Below are positions 42,663 to 55,639 of a DNA stretch of 64,000 nt, piece by piece (the stretch's first letter is position 1; each line of letters begins with the position of its first letter). Below the pieces are notes generated by a model. It was not told where the DNA came from. It did no database searches and saw nothing but the letters and a program-made list of their open reading frames with translations. The position numbers and the translations under genes are program-made. This DNA is from Protula sp. h YS-2021. Its lineage: Eukaryota; Annelida; Polychaeta; Sabellida; Serpulidae. The stretch lies in NCBI GenBank assembly GCA_949752745.1, contig OX457027.1, forward strand, positions 61,548,329 through 61,612,328, given 5' to 3'.

Positions 42663-42910
42663 GTTCACACAGCCACGTGCGAGTCCGCGGGTGCCGCCTG
42701 GTTGCGAGCCAACTGCTGCAGTCCTTTGCGTTTGGGCATGGCTGCAGCAACTCGCAGGCAACTCGCGCCCTTCCTACGGGCCCTCACGGGCGTTGGGCAG
42801 CCCCGTTACGACAATATCTCCCTCTAAGCCGCAAGGACCCCGCACTGGTGTTCGTATAACTGTCCTGTGGTATGGCACGGCTCCTTACGGCTGTCCATTT
42901 GGCACAATGG
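42663..42910. repeat. GC-rich island, probably transposon-derived
   Basis: A block of about 250 bp is abruptly GC-rich in AT-rich surroundings and has partially inverted copies of CTGCAGCAACTCGCAGGCAA. It is followed by text like the 21-kb mosaic family (GGCACAATGGCGCG, ACTCCTATTGATACTC). The open frames across it have repeat composition and no family resemblance. Confidence 0.4.
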
Positions 42911-43189
42911 CGCGACTTTAACAGATTTTTTTTTTCAAAACCATTCTCCTCCCAGCCCTTTTGTCGGATCGCCTTAAAATACAGCATGGCTACTCCTATT
43001 GATACTCGCTACTAGTCTGTCACTTTTTTGTTATCTGACGAAAACTCGTGGAATAGCGGAACTTAAAGAATTTTTAGAACCCGATGTTGGACAGTTTTTC
43101 AGACCTCGATTTAAAACTGCTAGGTAACAGATTTGTTCCAAAGCCTTTCAAATTTAACACGAATGATTTCCAAGCAGTCGTCTACTAGT

Positions 43190-43670
43190 CCATAACTTTA
43201 GGACTAAGGTCAAGATTAAAACCAGAAGTGGGCCGTTATCTCGAAAACGGTTAGAGACAGAGCGATTTTGAGATCATTTTCGACAGTTTGGTTCTAAAAG
43301 AGGTTACGCATGAGATACCTCGGTGATATTGACCTCTACGGTCATGGTCAATATAAAAAAACGGAAGTGGGCCATTATCTTGTTGAAGGTTATAGACGGA
43401 ACAATTTTGAGCTGATTTTTACCCTTTGGGCCTAATGGGCGTTATGTAAGAGGTACCTCGGTGACCTTGACTTCTTCGATCATGGTCCATGTAAAAAACC
43501 AGAAGTTGATAATTCTCTTGAAAACGGTTAGAGATAGAGCGATTTTGAGCTTATTTTCGACCCTTTGTGCCTAAAAGATCATATGCAAGAGGTACCTCGG
43601 TGACCTTGACCTCCTGGGTCATGGTCAAGGTTGAATATTCTGTCCTTCGCCTCCTTGTCCATGGTCAATT
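43190..43670 (-). repeat. 139-bp AAGGTCA repeat array, reversed, three units
   Basis: ACCTCGGTGA occurs at 43317, 43455 and 43594, and each unit has TCGAAAACGGTTAGAGA and GAGCGATTTTGAG. It is the reverse complement of the array at 48900-49560 and more diverged. No terminal hairpins are recognised. Confidence 0.75.
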
Positions 43671-43674
43671 CTGA

Positions 43675-46600
43675 ATTTCAAGAGTTCGGAATCGTATTTT
43701 TTGTCGCCACAAGTGTAATTTTCGCCACTTGGTAGCGAAAACGGTCTCGTTTTCCATTGTAGCACGGATGAGACCATTGATGTGGATAGATGTTTCTGGA
43801 TGTGTCAGTTTGTGTCCTAAAACGACATGAGTAACACAGAATGGCTTCTGTCGTTACAAGCCATTCATTGTCATCTCAAAGCAAGGCTGTTTACTTACAT
43901 CTTTGGTACCAAATAGAGGTAAATGATGGAAATTCTCCTGGAAAAGGGAAGACCGGTGGGATTAAGTTGACAAAATTATATCAAAGCGAGTGGTGGCATT
44001 AATTTTATCTGCATTGTAGTGACAAGAATTGACCATAATTCACCATAATTTGCATCCGCGTCAAAGAAGAATTGAAATGATGACAGGAAATACAACTAAG
44101 GAGGAATGAGCTGATGGGACAATTTACCAATCCCTCCATTTATATGAGCGTCTGCCCTGATAATCGGGGCAAACAGGAGAGAAGACTTTTGCATTAAGAT
44201 TCTACGGGAAAAGGGCGAGTTGACGTGTATAATAACCCAGCACACGACAGGTTCTTCCCCTATCTGTAATGATCGCTAATAAGGGTGGTCATTTTCATGA
44301 TTTTCATATGCGTCTTCCTTCTGTCTCTGTTTCCAATGGCCACTGTTGAAGTATTATTTAAATTCTAGAACAATGGCATATTTGTTTAATGAGATGTGAA
44401 TAAGGGCTTTGCCAGAAATGGGATGCAGAAATGGCCAGTTGCAGTGAATAATGGTTGTGAAGTCGAGACAAATTGAAAAGACTTTCCATTTCAGAGCAAT
44501 CTGGGGTGGGCGCATCCTACTCTACTCGCTTTTGACCAGCACTGTCGAGGTCAATAGCAATTCATGATTACTCAAATATTGAAAACTAATTTTTAATAAA
44601 ACTAAGTATGCCCTTAAAATATGATGCTATATGTTTTAGCTCATTGCTATTTTGACAAACCTTTTCAAAAATCCATATTTCATAAGAACGTGCTAGTTTG
44701 TAATGAAATATTATGGCTTTAGAGTTTTGTGATTAAGTTACAGCTTTGGAACACCCTGGCAAAAACCTTCAAAATGCCTTTGAAGATGATTATCGTTTTA
44801 AAACGTTCGTAGATACAAATGAATAAAACTAAATATATGTTGTAAATTTGACATGATTTATTATGACCATATTATGCTTATTTATGACGTGATTTCAATT
44901 CTCTAGGTCTCTTAATTATTCAAGTCACATTTTCAACAGTCTGTGAATCATGTGCAGGCTGAAAACATGCTTCAAAATATATGAAAGATTCATTTCTGAA
45001 TTACTATATTTAACCCATAAATGAACACGTGGTGCTTGCTGTGGTATTCATGAAGAATTAGCGTCCTTGCCATTTTGTGCATCTTTCAGTGATCGAAGAA
45101 TAAAATCTGGAACGTTTGCCTACATCAGTGTTTCTGATTGAAGGTTTCTGTATGACAGTCATACCTGTGTGTCAGGGTGGGTAATATGAATCAAAAATAA
45201 TTTCGGCAGCCTGTATTTTTTTCAGTTGGCTTCTTCCGGTGTAACAGTATATCTTGCCCCCTGTACAGCTTCCCCAGGGATGACGGGCGGGGAAGGAGAG
45301 AGGGAGAGGGAGAAGCTAGACTAGTCTATCCCCCCAGACACCTGGTATTTTTTGCCCCCTATTCAGCTTCCCCCCACCCAGGCCAGCGTCCTCCCCCCTA
45401 TTTTTTTCGTTTTTTTTTTTCTTTTCTCTTTGTCCTCTGTTCATTTGCCTCCCCCTCCCCCCCCCCCCCCCGCCAACCGGTCTGCTGCTGAATCAAATGC
45501 ACAATTGTAGCCTGTCTTTATCCTCCTTGTAATATCCGACTCTGTGATGACCAAAATTAGTAAGTTAATCTGATTGTTTAATCTCCGTCGTATTTACCAA
45601 TATCAATCACATCGCCGAATTGAAATGAAACGAATCCGCATCTCTTTTGTTTTAATTTTATTTACGTATTGTAACAGGCGATTGAAACAGCTAGGTAAGA
45701 AATCTCTGGTAATCTTAAGTTGCGGCATAAGACTAGCCTAACTGTAAGTATAAACCAGAAGCTTTTTCACCACTGGTATCACTTTCTAAAAGGAAGATAA
45801 AGTTGAACATACAGCAAAGCGTTTCTTGTACAATTTGGATGTTATTTATGATAATCTTAGAGATCTGAATTATCTACCTGTCTCTCTAAAAATGCTAAAA
45901 AGGATATTAAGAGAAAAAACAAAACAAAACAAAAACAAAAACAGACAAATTATGTCAATAAAGTACGGTAGTTTAAGATAGTTTTATATGGTTTAGTTGA
46001 GTCCATTTATCCATATGAGCAAATATTATCAAACTACATTTACACGCAAAAAAAGTTCGTGGGGGAGGTAAATATACTGGATTGGGGAGATAGCCTAGTA
46101 TAGTTTCCCCGGGCGGGGGAGGGGGGGGGGGCTGTACGGGGGGATAGCCTCTTACACCGAGTCTCATGACCTTTGGAAAAGCACCTTATCTGCCTTTGCT
46201 GGAATTTGTTGTCATGGAGATTTTAAATTAAAAAATCATTGCATCCATAAGTGGCTGGAATCGAAAGATGTGTGACAAAACTTCATCCTCTGCTTTTGTG
46301 GGCCGGAAGAACTGAGAAATGGGAGAGCACTTAAAGTTTATGGAACAATCATAAAAAGATGGGTAAACAACATGTGTGCGTCCATGTTTTTAGCAGATGA
46401 GCTGCTGGAAAATTTCTTGGAGGCAACAAAGAGTCAAATGGCTTACATTTGACAAATATTTTAGCGTCAAATTTACGAGTCCCGACATCTGTGAAAGAAC
46501 ATAATAATGCACTCTTAAAATGTCGATATAATTCTATTATTCGGGGGCTGAGCACTCCCGCTGCTTTTAAGGGAATTATTATTATGTAACATAGCTGATG

Positions 46601-48480
46601 GCATCCTGATGTTGATTTGCAGCAGCTTAGGGGCAAGTGAAGAAAACTTGTTTGCTGGTGAAATTACTGGAAGTAAGATTGGAAACTGTAATGGCAGACA
46701 TCAACATTTGGCGTCCTTTCAGAGCTAGCTAAATATCGTTTCCCTGCCACCGAAGTTGGATTGTTATTTGAAAACATGGGTAACGGGATCTTGGCTTGTT
46801 TCTTATGACAGCGTTGTGCCAACTGAATTTATGCGACAAAACTGTTGCGCTTCTTGGTGTCGTGATATTCAGGATGACACATTTTTACAAACTGTATGGA
46901 GGCATGCTAGTTAAACCCAAATACCAGACCAAAAATCATCATGTTTCGCCTGTCTGTAGTAAGAGAAACAGGTAAAAGCTAAAGATGGAATCCAGATGCA
47001 GGACTGAAGTTAGATTGTTATTGGTAACTCATCATAGATCAAATTGCATTTTCGTTTTAGTCAACAGGTTGCTAACAAATATACAGCATAAAATTATATT
47101 ATATTATTAGATTTACGGGAACATTTCTGCTCCAGACAACAACAACACGAACACCACTTACTGGGTAACACATTAAACACCTGGATGCATCTGGATGAAA
47201 TCCACGTTAATTACAAAAAAAAAAAAAAAACAGACCGAAAATACCTGCAGTGACACTGCCTTACTCTTCTGGAAATGCAATACACAAACAGTGGGATTGT
47301 CATTGGATTAAAGTCCTGTGGACCGAAAACGGAAATCCGTTTTAACGAAGGTCGAAAATAGGTCATTATGGAGATCGGTGCTTTTGCAATGAGAAACTTA
47401 GGTGACGGGGGGGGGGGGGGGGGGTTGAGACGATCCATAAAGCTGTGTCGCACAATTTAAGTTCTCGCCACTTATGATTGTTTCTAGCTTGAGCTGTAGT
47501 GATAATTCTAAACACAAATACGTAGTTTTGATAAGTCGTACAGTAAATTTTACATTGAGAAATTAAAAATCATATTGGTCTCAAAACACCATAGAACACA
47601 TGACGCACAGGAATAAAAACTCGAAATATTTGGGGATCCCCCCTCAGAGCCCCCTCTCCATCGCCCGCTCTCCCTCAGAGCCCCCTCTCCATCGCCCGCT
47701 CTCCCTCAGAGCCCCCTCTCCATCGCCCGCTCTCCCTCAGAGCCTCCTTCCCCTTTGCGCTTCCGGATCACGATCACCAATTTTCAGTCCTGGAGCACAC
47801 CTACGGCAAGTTGATTCATGATGAATTCGGGTTACCACAATAGTAGACCACAATTGTCCTTCCGGGAGGTATCCATTTGAAAAAAAAAACGCATAATTGC
47901 CTTCTTTCAACAAACTCTGTTGGGGATTAAAACACCAAAAATGTAATAAGTCACAAATCAGGAATTTGTTTAGGTGGGAGTGGGGTGGGGTATATGCAAA
48001 CAGCTGTATATGTTATTGGGTGGTATAACAGTCGTGAAGAGGTCGTTATTTTCAGCTTTTTGTGTGCTTATTGCGCACTGAGAAAAGTGCACGCCAGCCG
48101 TTCTAGTTTTACCCTCGGAACATTGCTTTCTCGTAACTACAGATATAATCCCCTTTAAGGCAAAACATATCCAGGGGAGGATAATGTTTGTCAAAGGCTC
48201 ACAATCCATGCATTATGACACAGATCTGCAATGCATCACGGGGCTGCTGAAAGTGGGGATTATGTGACAAAACAGTCATTTAAACAGTTACCGAGTATGA
48301 TCGAGTACATCATTTGGCGAAGTTTTGTATATATGCATGTCGATCACTTGAAAAACAGTTTGAATGCAGTTATTTCTTTTAATATTTACAACTGTTTAGA
48401 ATATTAGAAAGGCGTGTTACGAATGCAGTTTTGAACAATGCCATGTTCTCTGTGATACTGTGCAAGTTCACCTCTCACTC
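43675..48480. other. Gene-free, low-repeat region
   Basis: Mostly unique-looking AT-rich DNA. It includes a C-run at about 45457-45470, G-runs near 46120 and 47407-47424, and a 31-bp minisatellite at 47645-47750. No exon-like open frame with flanking splice signals was found. Regulatory DNA is possible but cannot be shown from one sequence. Confidence 0.4.
47645..47750 (+). repeat. 31-bp C-rich minisatellite
   Basis: Just over three copies of a 31-bp unit (CAGAGCCCCCTCTCCATCGC plus CCGCTCTCCCT) at 47645, 47676 and 47707, with a partial fourth at 47738. Confidence 0.9.
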
Positions 48481-48501
48481 ATGGTACTAAGTACAAACCA
48501 A

Positions 48502-48541
<40 letters not shown>

Positions 48542-48657
48542 TAATATAATAACACCAATAATGATAATGATAATGACAATAACAGAAATAATAATAACAA
48601 TAACGATAATAATAACAATAATGATAATAATAACAATAATAGTAAAATTAATAACAA
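48502..48657. repeat. AAT/GATAAT microsatellite at the element border
   Basis: AAT triplets degenerate into GATAAT and AACAAT repeats. It stops where the hairpin-ended element begins at 48658. A related tract, CATTATTATTATCG, lies just beyond the other end of the element. Confidence 0.9.
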
Positions 48658-50139
48658 CTAGACCGAATTTCGCTACACGTAGCGAAATAGTACCCACTTG
48701 CAAGGGCAGAGACACAACATATTTGGTCAAAGACACATTTTTCAGTGTTTCAACATAATTGTCAGCTTCCGGATTATTATCCTGAACGAGGCCATCGAAG
48801 TGAATATAATGTAACCTCATTTGGGCACAAAAAAATCAAATTCAGTTTTCTAACCGTTTTTGAGATACTGGTCAACTTGCAGTTTTTGACACTGACCATG
48901 ATGGAGGAGGTCAAGATCACCGAGGTACCTCTTATGTAACGTTGTTTAGGCCCAAAGGGTAGAAAATGAGCTCAAAATCGCTCTATCTCTAACCGTTATT
49001 GAGATAATAGTCAACTTCCGGTTTTTGACATTGACCGTGACCCAGAAGGTCAAGGTCACCGAGGTACCTCTTATGTAACGTTGTTGAGGCCCAAAAGGTC
49101 GAAAATGAGCTCAAAATCGCTCTATCTCTAACGATTTTCGAGATAATAGTCAACTTCCGGTTTTTGACATTGACCGTGACCCAGAAGGTCAAGGTCACCG
49201 AGGTACCCCTTATGTAACGTTGTTGAGGCCCAAAGGGTCGAAAATGAGCTCAAAATCGCTCTATCTCTTACCGTTTTCGAGATAATAGTCAACTTCCGGT
49301 TTTTGACCTTGACCGTGACCCAGAAGGTCAAGGTCACCGAGGTACCTCTTATGTAACGTTGTTTAGGCTCAAAGGGTCGAAAATGGGCTCAAAATCGCTC
49401 TATCTCTAACCGTTTTCGAGATAATAGTCAACTTAAGGTTTTTGACATTGACCGTGACCCAGAAGGTCAAGGTCACCGAGGTACCTCTTATGTAACGTTG
49501 TTTATCCCCAAAGGAACGAAAATGAGCTCAAAATCGCTCTATTTCTCACCGTTTTCGAGTTGAGTCAGCCTGTCGTTAAGGACGCGTGAAATCACGTGAC
49601 CTTTGACTTGACCCGCAAGGTCAAGGTTAGTGATGAAAGTTTACCCTTTACTGGGTACGTTTTATGCATTCACAGTGGTATTTGAGCACCTTTATGGCTA
49701 CTTTTCGTGATCAATAGGTGTTTCCAAAAATATTTTGACCTCAATTTGACCTTGACCTCTGAGGTGCAAGGTCAAAAAATTTTACGGATTTGACGACAAC
49801 TCATTACCCTCTATGTCTCTGCCAAATGCCGTCTTTTTACGACAAACCCTGTAGGAGGAGTTTTCTGGAAACCACTTTGAGGTCAGAAAAACTTTGACCT
49901 CAATTTGACCTTGACCTTCAAGGTCAAGGTCAAAAAAATTTGCAGATTTGACGACATCTCGTCACCCTCTATCACTGTGCCAAATTTCATCGTCCTACGT
50001 CAAATAGCGTAGGAGGACTTTTCTGGAAACCTCCGTGACGGAAAAAAAAAGAGAAAAAAAAGGGAAATAAAGGGCAGAAATTTCGAGAAAAACTACAAAC
50101 TTATTCCCATTTGCAAACGAAGTTTGCAAGTGGGAATAA
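48658..50139 (+). mobile_element. Hairpin-ended element carrying five 139-bp monomers
   Basis: The left end, CTAGACCGAATTTCGCTAC, contains a 10-bp-arm hairpin (48667-48688). The right end, 50101-50139, is an 18-bp-arm hairpin around a GAA loop with one mismatch. CCCACTTGCAA near the left end is the inverse of TTGCAAGTGGG at the right end. GGTACC recurs at 48924, 49063, 49202, 49341 and 49480, an exact 139-bp period. The right third has GGAAACCTCCGTGACGG and a purine run. There is no protein. The layout suggests a non-autonomous Helitron/Helentron-type element, not proven. Confidence 0.75.
48924..49560 (+). repeat. 139-bp tandem array with TCAAGGTCA in nearly every unit
   Basis: Each monomer reads in order GAGGTACCTCTTATGTAACG, GGCCCAAAGGGTCG, AATGAGCTCAAAATCGC, TCTATCTCTAACCG, TTTTCGAGATAATAGTCAAC, TTCCGG, GACCGTGACCCAGAAGG, TCAAGGTCACC. 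Adjacent copies differ at only a few positions. The period is not a multiple of three, so the frames seen inside are artefacts. Confidence 0.9.
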
Positions 50140-50199
50140 TCACAACAATAATAGAAATGTATGTTATTATCATTATTATTATCGACCACTAAATTATTA

Positions 50200-51270
50200 C
50201 TCTTGACCATTAGGTCACCAAATTAACTGTTGTAGATACGGCTCATTGGCACGCGGAAAGCGACCACACGGTCGAAATAACGACAAAATAACTGTTGCCA
50301 GTTCACAACCCAGATAATGAAGTTACCCCAATATTTCACATCGTTTAGCTTTTGTTGGACTTCAAAAGTGAGGTCACAGAATCGCTGTTGCTAATCGTTT
50401 TCAAGATGCAGACGTCACCTGACCTTGAAACTCAAAGCCATACCCGATATCACGAAGTATCACATACACTACAGTTATGAGGTGGGGGGGGGGGGGGGGG
50501 GCGTAACCATAAAACTTAAGGTCACCATGATGTTAGTCTTATGCAACATCTCAATAGGGTCGAAGTACAATAATGAGGCCAGAACCCAACAGTTTGCGAG
50601 ATAAGTGTCAGTTTGTGTTCTTGACCTGGACGGAAAACTTCAAGGTCACCTGGTTCCTTCTGTTAAATCTGTTTTAGGTCCAACAGGTGGAAAATGTGCT
50701 CATAATCGCATTTTCTCTAGCTTTTTTTTCGAGAGGGTGGGAAACTTCCGGTTTGAGTCTTGACTTTGTCGTACAGAATCAGCGAGGTGCATCTTATGTT
50801 CCGTATTTTAGACCCAACGGGACAAAAATGTATCTCTAATGGTTTTCGAGATAACGGTCAACTTCCAAAGACAGGGTCAAGCTCAAGTTTAACAGTGTAC
50901 CTTTTACGTAATTTAGCTCCACGAGTTCGAAATTCAGCTCAAAATCTATCGCGTTTCGAGTTATATGTGCTGTGTAATCTGGACATCAAAGTTCAAAATC
51001 CCAGCCACGAGGTTACACAAGCTGTATATTTGTTTCAATGTGGATTCGATCCCTATCCCTTGCCGTTTTCATGAACAAAACCTTTGAGGTCAAGGTCATG
51101 AAGTTTTCCGGTTCCAGCGAAATTTTGAACTCCAAAGACATACACATTTAGTTTCAATTTAACCTTGACCTTTCAAGTCATTTTTCTCGATTGCAGCGAG
51201 ATCTTATTATCCTCTATGCCTGTGCCGAATTTAATCTTCGGACATCAACTAGTCTAAGGTTTTCTGGAAA
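50200..51270 (+). repeat. Decayed tail of the AAGGTCA repeat family
   Basis: Scattered, diverged copies of TCGAGATAACGGTCAACTTC, ACTTCCGG and GAGGTCAAGGTCA, ending near a copy of TGCCGAATTTAATCTTCGGA. It includes an 18-nt G-run at 50484-50501. This is an older copy next to the younger one at 48658. Confidence 0.5.
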
Positions 51271-53870
51271 ACTGAGCTTGGAAGACCTGTTACAGAGGAA
51301 GTTCCTTTGGATATAACTACAAAAGTATTCCATTCTGTGTCCCGTATCATGGTAAAGCAGCCGAACCAGTTGAGGTTCAATCAGCAATAATTGCATTTCA
51401 CCCAAGGGTGAACATTTTGTATGATTTTAGCACGTATCGCCCTTTTACCGACTATGATGTATTACTTCTAGTAAAAGAGCGATAATGTAAGGTTAATCCT
51501 GCCTTATGGAAGGAGAATACGACAGAAACCGCGACATTTGAATGAGTTATTGCCACGTGACATAGTTTATCACCCATGTAATTTCACATCTACTGACCAA
51601 TAACCTTTTCAGACATCTATCTCTTTATATTGAGGGGAGCTAGGGAATAATGAGTATTTGGTGTCTACTCATCTCTCTAACTTTGGCTGACATAAATTTC
51701 TATACTCGTTGGACTAACTTAATTGAAACACTTTTACTGCACTTGTGGCCAACGGTGATGTGTATAGGATTCGTGAGAAGTTACCGGCTTCATGATATTT
51801 TAGCCAAATCTATTTCATTTCCAAATGGGGGTTGTTTTGAAAAGTATTTCATTCGGCAATGGCGAGCGATAATCTGATTTAGTGGGCTGTAATTTGTGGT
51901 TTCCGTTCTTATCCTTACAGAGATGGTGCAGTTTCTTTGTCATGGCCAATTCCAGGGGTTTTTAGCAGCTGCCATAGAAGATGTATTCGTCGACCGTGGC
52001 ATCACACGTGTAGACCATTCTATATAATCATGAAGAAAGCTTTCATTTGTCTGATTAATACCGCTCATATTTGTCTAAAAAGGTAAAAAATAACCAATTT
52101 ACAATTTAAATATTGCCTTCAGACATTGCAGTCACTTCTGTATGGGAGGTTTTTACTCAATGAATTTAAATATCATTGCGAATTTGGTGTCAGCATCTCT
52201 GGCCTCTGTGCTTTTTGACATGGTAGCTCCAGACAAAAAAACAATCGGTATAAAGAATTTGAATATTAAAAAACTTGTCCTCTACAGAAATTATCTTGAA
52301 ATTTAAACTTGCATCTATGGAATAAGTTTTTTTTTCCAAGTTACAAAATAACAAAGTATATATTGATGGTCTCATGTTATAAACCATTTAATCGTACTTT
52401 GTGAGAGAGAGAAAAAAAAGAAGAATTTTTAACGTTAATGCCAAGGCCAACATAATTTTCCAAAATAATAAGACTATTATAGTTGGACTAATTTAACAAT
52501 GAAGAAAAATGATCGCCACCTTTAAGCCAGTATTTTGAAAAGTTAGAAAAGAAAAAAAATCAATGTGTTTTTAAACAATTTAAAAAGAGATACTAGATGT
52601 TAAACCGGCTTTTTTCGCATTGTTACTTGTGTCACATCTATACGACTGTGACAAACAGACACACCATCTGTACAAGTTACTGTGGCATTGAATTGGCCTA
52701 TACATCTGGGTAAACGCTTGCCGATCCCGTTTGAACTTCCTGTGAAAGGTTCTCACCCTAAGGGTTGATGTTAATGTTACAGGGGCAAGTTTAATGGAAT
52801 TATTTGTGTCTTCCCAAGCTGCTGCATTGCAAACAAACCACACAAAACCTGCTCCTTCCTTTCTATTAAGAAGTCAATTATTGAAGACGAATTTGTGGTG
52901 GGACAGTCTCGCAATTCAATTATCTGGATACATCTGCCGAAGAAATTGTCAACTTCATTGGAGCGAAAACGACAGGGTATGATGAAGTGACGTGATTGCT
53001 GTTTGCGCGTAACTCCCATGTGACCGATTACGTCACTGCATGCCCCATGCATGCAATAGGCCATGCACTGCCGAGATGGCTATTGAAGAACTGTTGTTTT
53101 TCTGACAGGTCTGTGATTTTTTTGTTCAAAGTTAAAAGCAGAAAATGAACAATGTCATAGTTTGTTGTAAATGCCTCTTGTTGTATCGCAGTTGCCTGGG
53201 TAACCGGAAAATATGTCTTTCGTAAATGGGTGTGATTTTCTTAATCAATGGTCTTGCTCCGCAAATCCAGGTGCGCCCTACAAATACAAGCGGATGTTCC
53301 GGGAATAACTTGAAACTATACCCCGCCAGACTGACGAGTCGCACCGACAAAAATTTGTCACCCTGCAGAGGTCAACATCGTGCATTTAAAACTATCAGGG
53401 GCGATAATAGATGTTTAGTCCTGTCCATGAAACAATACTCGGACTATCAATGAGCATTGCAAATTATGATTAAGTGGATAGCTCTGTTCCGCTACCATTT
53501 ATCTTCAATCCTCATTGTTTCAGCAAGAAAGGGTATTCTCGGAGGAGAAACTTCCTAGAATCAACAATTGAGATTTATCGAGCATATTGATAATGGAATG
53601 GGAGGCTCTGCGGAGAGGTCACAAATCAAATTTATACCCCGTGAGTTAATTAGCGATTGTAGTAAATAGGGGCATGAACTGTGAGGGTTACTGTCTGTGA
53701 TACAGGCGTGACTCCACCGGAGCAATTCTGCCTCAGCGATAAAATAACGCATCCGTTTGCAGTGAATCACTGAATTGGGAGTGGAGGGGGGAGGTGGTGT
53801 GCAATAGGGTGAAATAATTTCTGAGTAACGTTGCTCGCTACGCTTATCATGACGATGGGGAAGACATTGA
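51271..53870. other. No gene recognised
   Basis: AT-rich DNA without a repeat array. Several open frames of 60-95 codons on both strands have no start context, splice structure or family resemblance that I can support. Confidence 0.4.
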
Positions 53871-53873
53871 CGA

Positions 53874-54123
<250 letters not shown>

Positions 54124-54560
54124 CTTTGGGAATGCCAAAGGGCGTTATATGTTTGGGGTTTGAGAAACAATTAATTCGATAAACTTCTTGGATATAGCGA
54201 ATAACTAAATAAGATAAACATAATTCTCGGGGGAAAATGCCAAAGTGTCTAATGTCATCGGTTTTTCCTGAAGTGTGATTCTCCCCTTACTATTACTGTT
54301 AGATATATGGTAATGACACTGAGAAGGAATTTACTCAACCTTGTGTAAGAGATTACGCTTCCTTTTATGGACATAATGTCAGTCGTTGCATTTTGAAGAT
54401 CATTCAAAAATAACGCAGTTGCCTTGCTGAACCCAAATTCCGAAACAAGATCAGCAAAAAGACCTCAGGCAGTAGCAAAATTGAACAGCGATGTCTAAGG
54501 ACACAGCTACAAGCTGAATAAAATTATGTTACGAATACGGCTTCAGCAAAAATAAATATG

Positions 54561-55040
54561 ACTAGACAGAATTCCGCTACATTACGGAATTGACCCAATT
54601 GCAGAAACCTTGATCGTGACGGAGAAGGTCAAGGGCATCAATGTACCTCTTATGTAATGTTGTTTAGGCCTAAATGGTCGAAAATGAGCTCCAAATCGCT
54701 GTATCCCTAACCATTTTCGAGATAAGTCGGCCCATCTATAACGGCACATGAGGTCACGTGAAGTCGGCCCATCTATAACGGCACATGAGGTCACGTGAAT
54801 TTGACCTTGACCCTCAAGGCCAAGATTCAGGATGGAAGGTTACCCCCTTCTGAGTACGTTTTATATGTTCAAACTGGGATTTGAGCACTTTTTATGGCCA
54901 CTTTTCGGGATTAATTTGCCCTTTTTAAAAAATCTTTTGACTTCACTTTGACCTTGACCTTTGAGAAAAATTAAGAAAGGGCAGATTAGGGCCAGAAAAA
55001 CTACAAACTTATATCCATTTGCAAACAAAGTTTGCAGATG
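54561..55040 (+). mobile_element. Short copy of the hairpin-ended element
   Basis: It starts ACTAGACAGAATTCCGCTAC with a small hairpin and ends at the CATTTGCAAAC-AAA-GTTTGCAGATG hairpin (55015-55038). Only about one monomer remains (AATGTACCTCTTATGTAATG, AAATGAGCTCCAAATCGC), plus a direct duplication of GTCGGCCCATCTATAACGGC. It is an internally deleted member of the family at 48658. Confidence 0.7.
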
Positions 55041-55639
55041 TAAAATATAATATAAAGAAAGCAAAATACTGAATGACATACCACTGTGCTTTATTTTCAC
55101 CCAAAAGAAGTTTTAATGAGATAAACAAAGTATCAATTTTTGTCCTTCATTAAAATCCACTGGAATAAAACTTCTTAGTTAGCTCCTGGGCATTTTGTAA
55201 ATACAAATGGTTTGAATCTGCTGTTGGATCGACCCGATGCTTTGAAAAAGACTGAACTTGCGGGCTAGCAATTTTCGGGGTCCACGCCCTTCGGATGCGC
55301 ATTATCCGTAGTTAAATGGTTATCGGATTCCGCAGTTCGCTTAACTACACTGTCATCAGTCAACTGAAAGTTGTCACGTTTTGTTATGATGCTGTCGGTG
55401 GGCCCGCACCAGGTAGTTCCAGTTGTTGCCGCGCCACTTCGCTGTGTTACCCTTGGTGTCTCTCTGGTTCTTGAGACCTCTGCTCTTTGACCTGAAACAT
55501 ACCAGGTATCGGTTTTAATATGACACCCGTGAGGTAATACGGGCCTTCTTATTTCTGTTTGATTGCTTCCTCTGCTGCAAACATCATGTGGCACAGCTTC
55601 GACACGGAATCAGGAGTGTGCTCCTATAAATAGAACTGA
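55041..55639. other. No gene recognised
   Basis: A 109-codon open frame on the minus strand (55265-55594) is rich in Thr, Ser and Asp and could be a remnant of an old retroelement or gene. I recognise nothing in it. Confidence 0.3.

Noticed and set aside
42595..42921. 108-codon frame over the GC-rich island
   Set aside because: Pro/Arg/Ala composition follows the base composition; no motif or start context.
48989..49337. Two similar frames reading DLDLLGHGQCQKPEV
   Set aside because: They repeat because the DNA is a 139-bp tandem array; the period is not a multiple of three and no longer frame exists.
55265..55594. 109-codon minus-strand frame as a retroelement gene
   Set aside because: No reverse transcriptase, integrase or gag motif can be seen.
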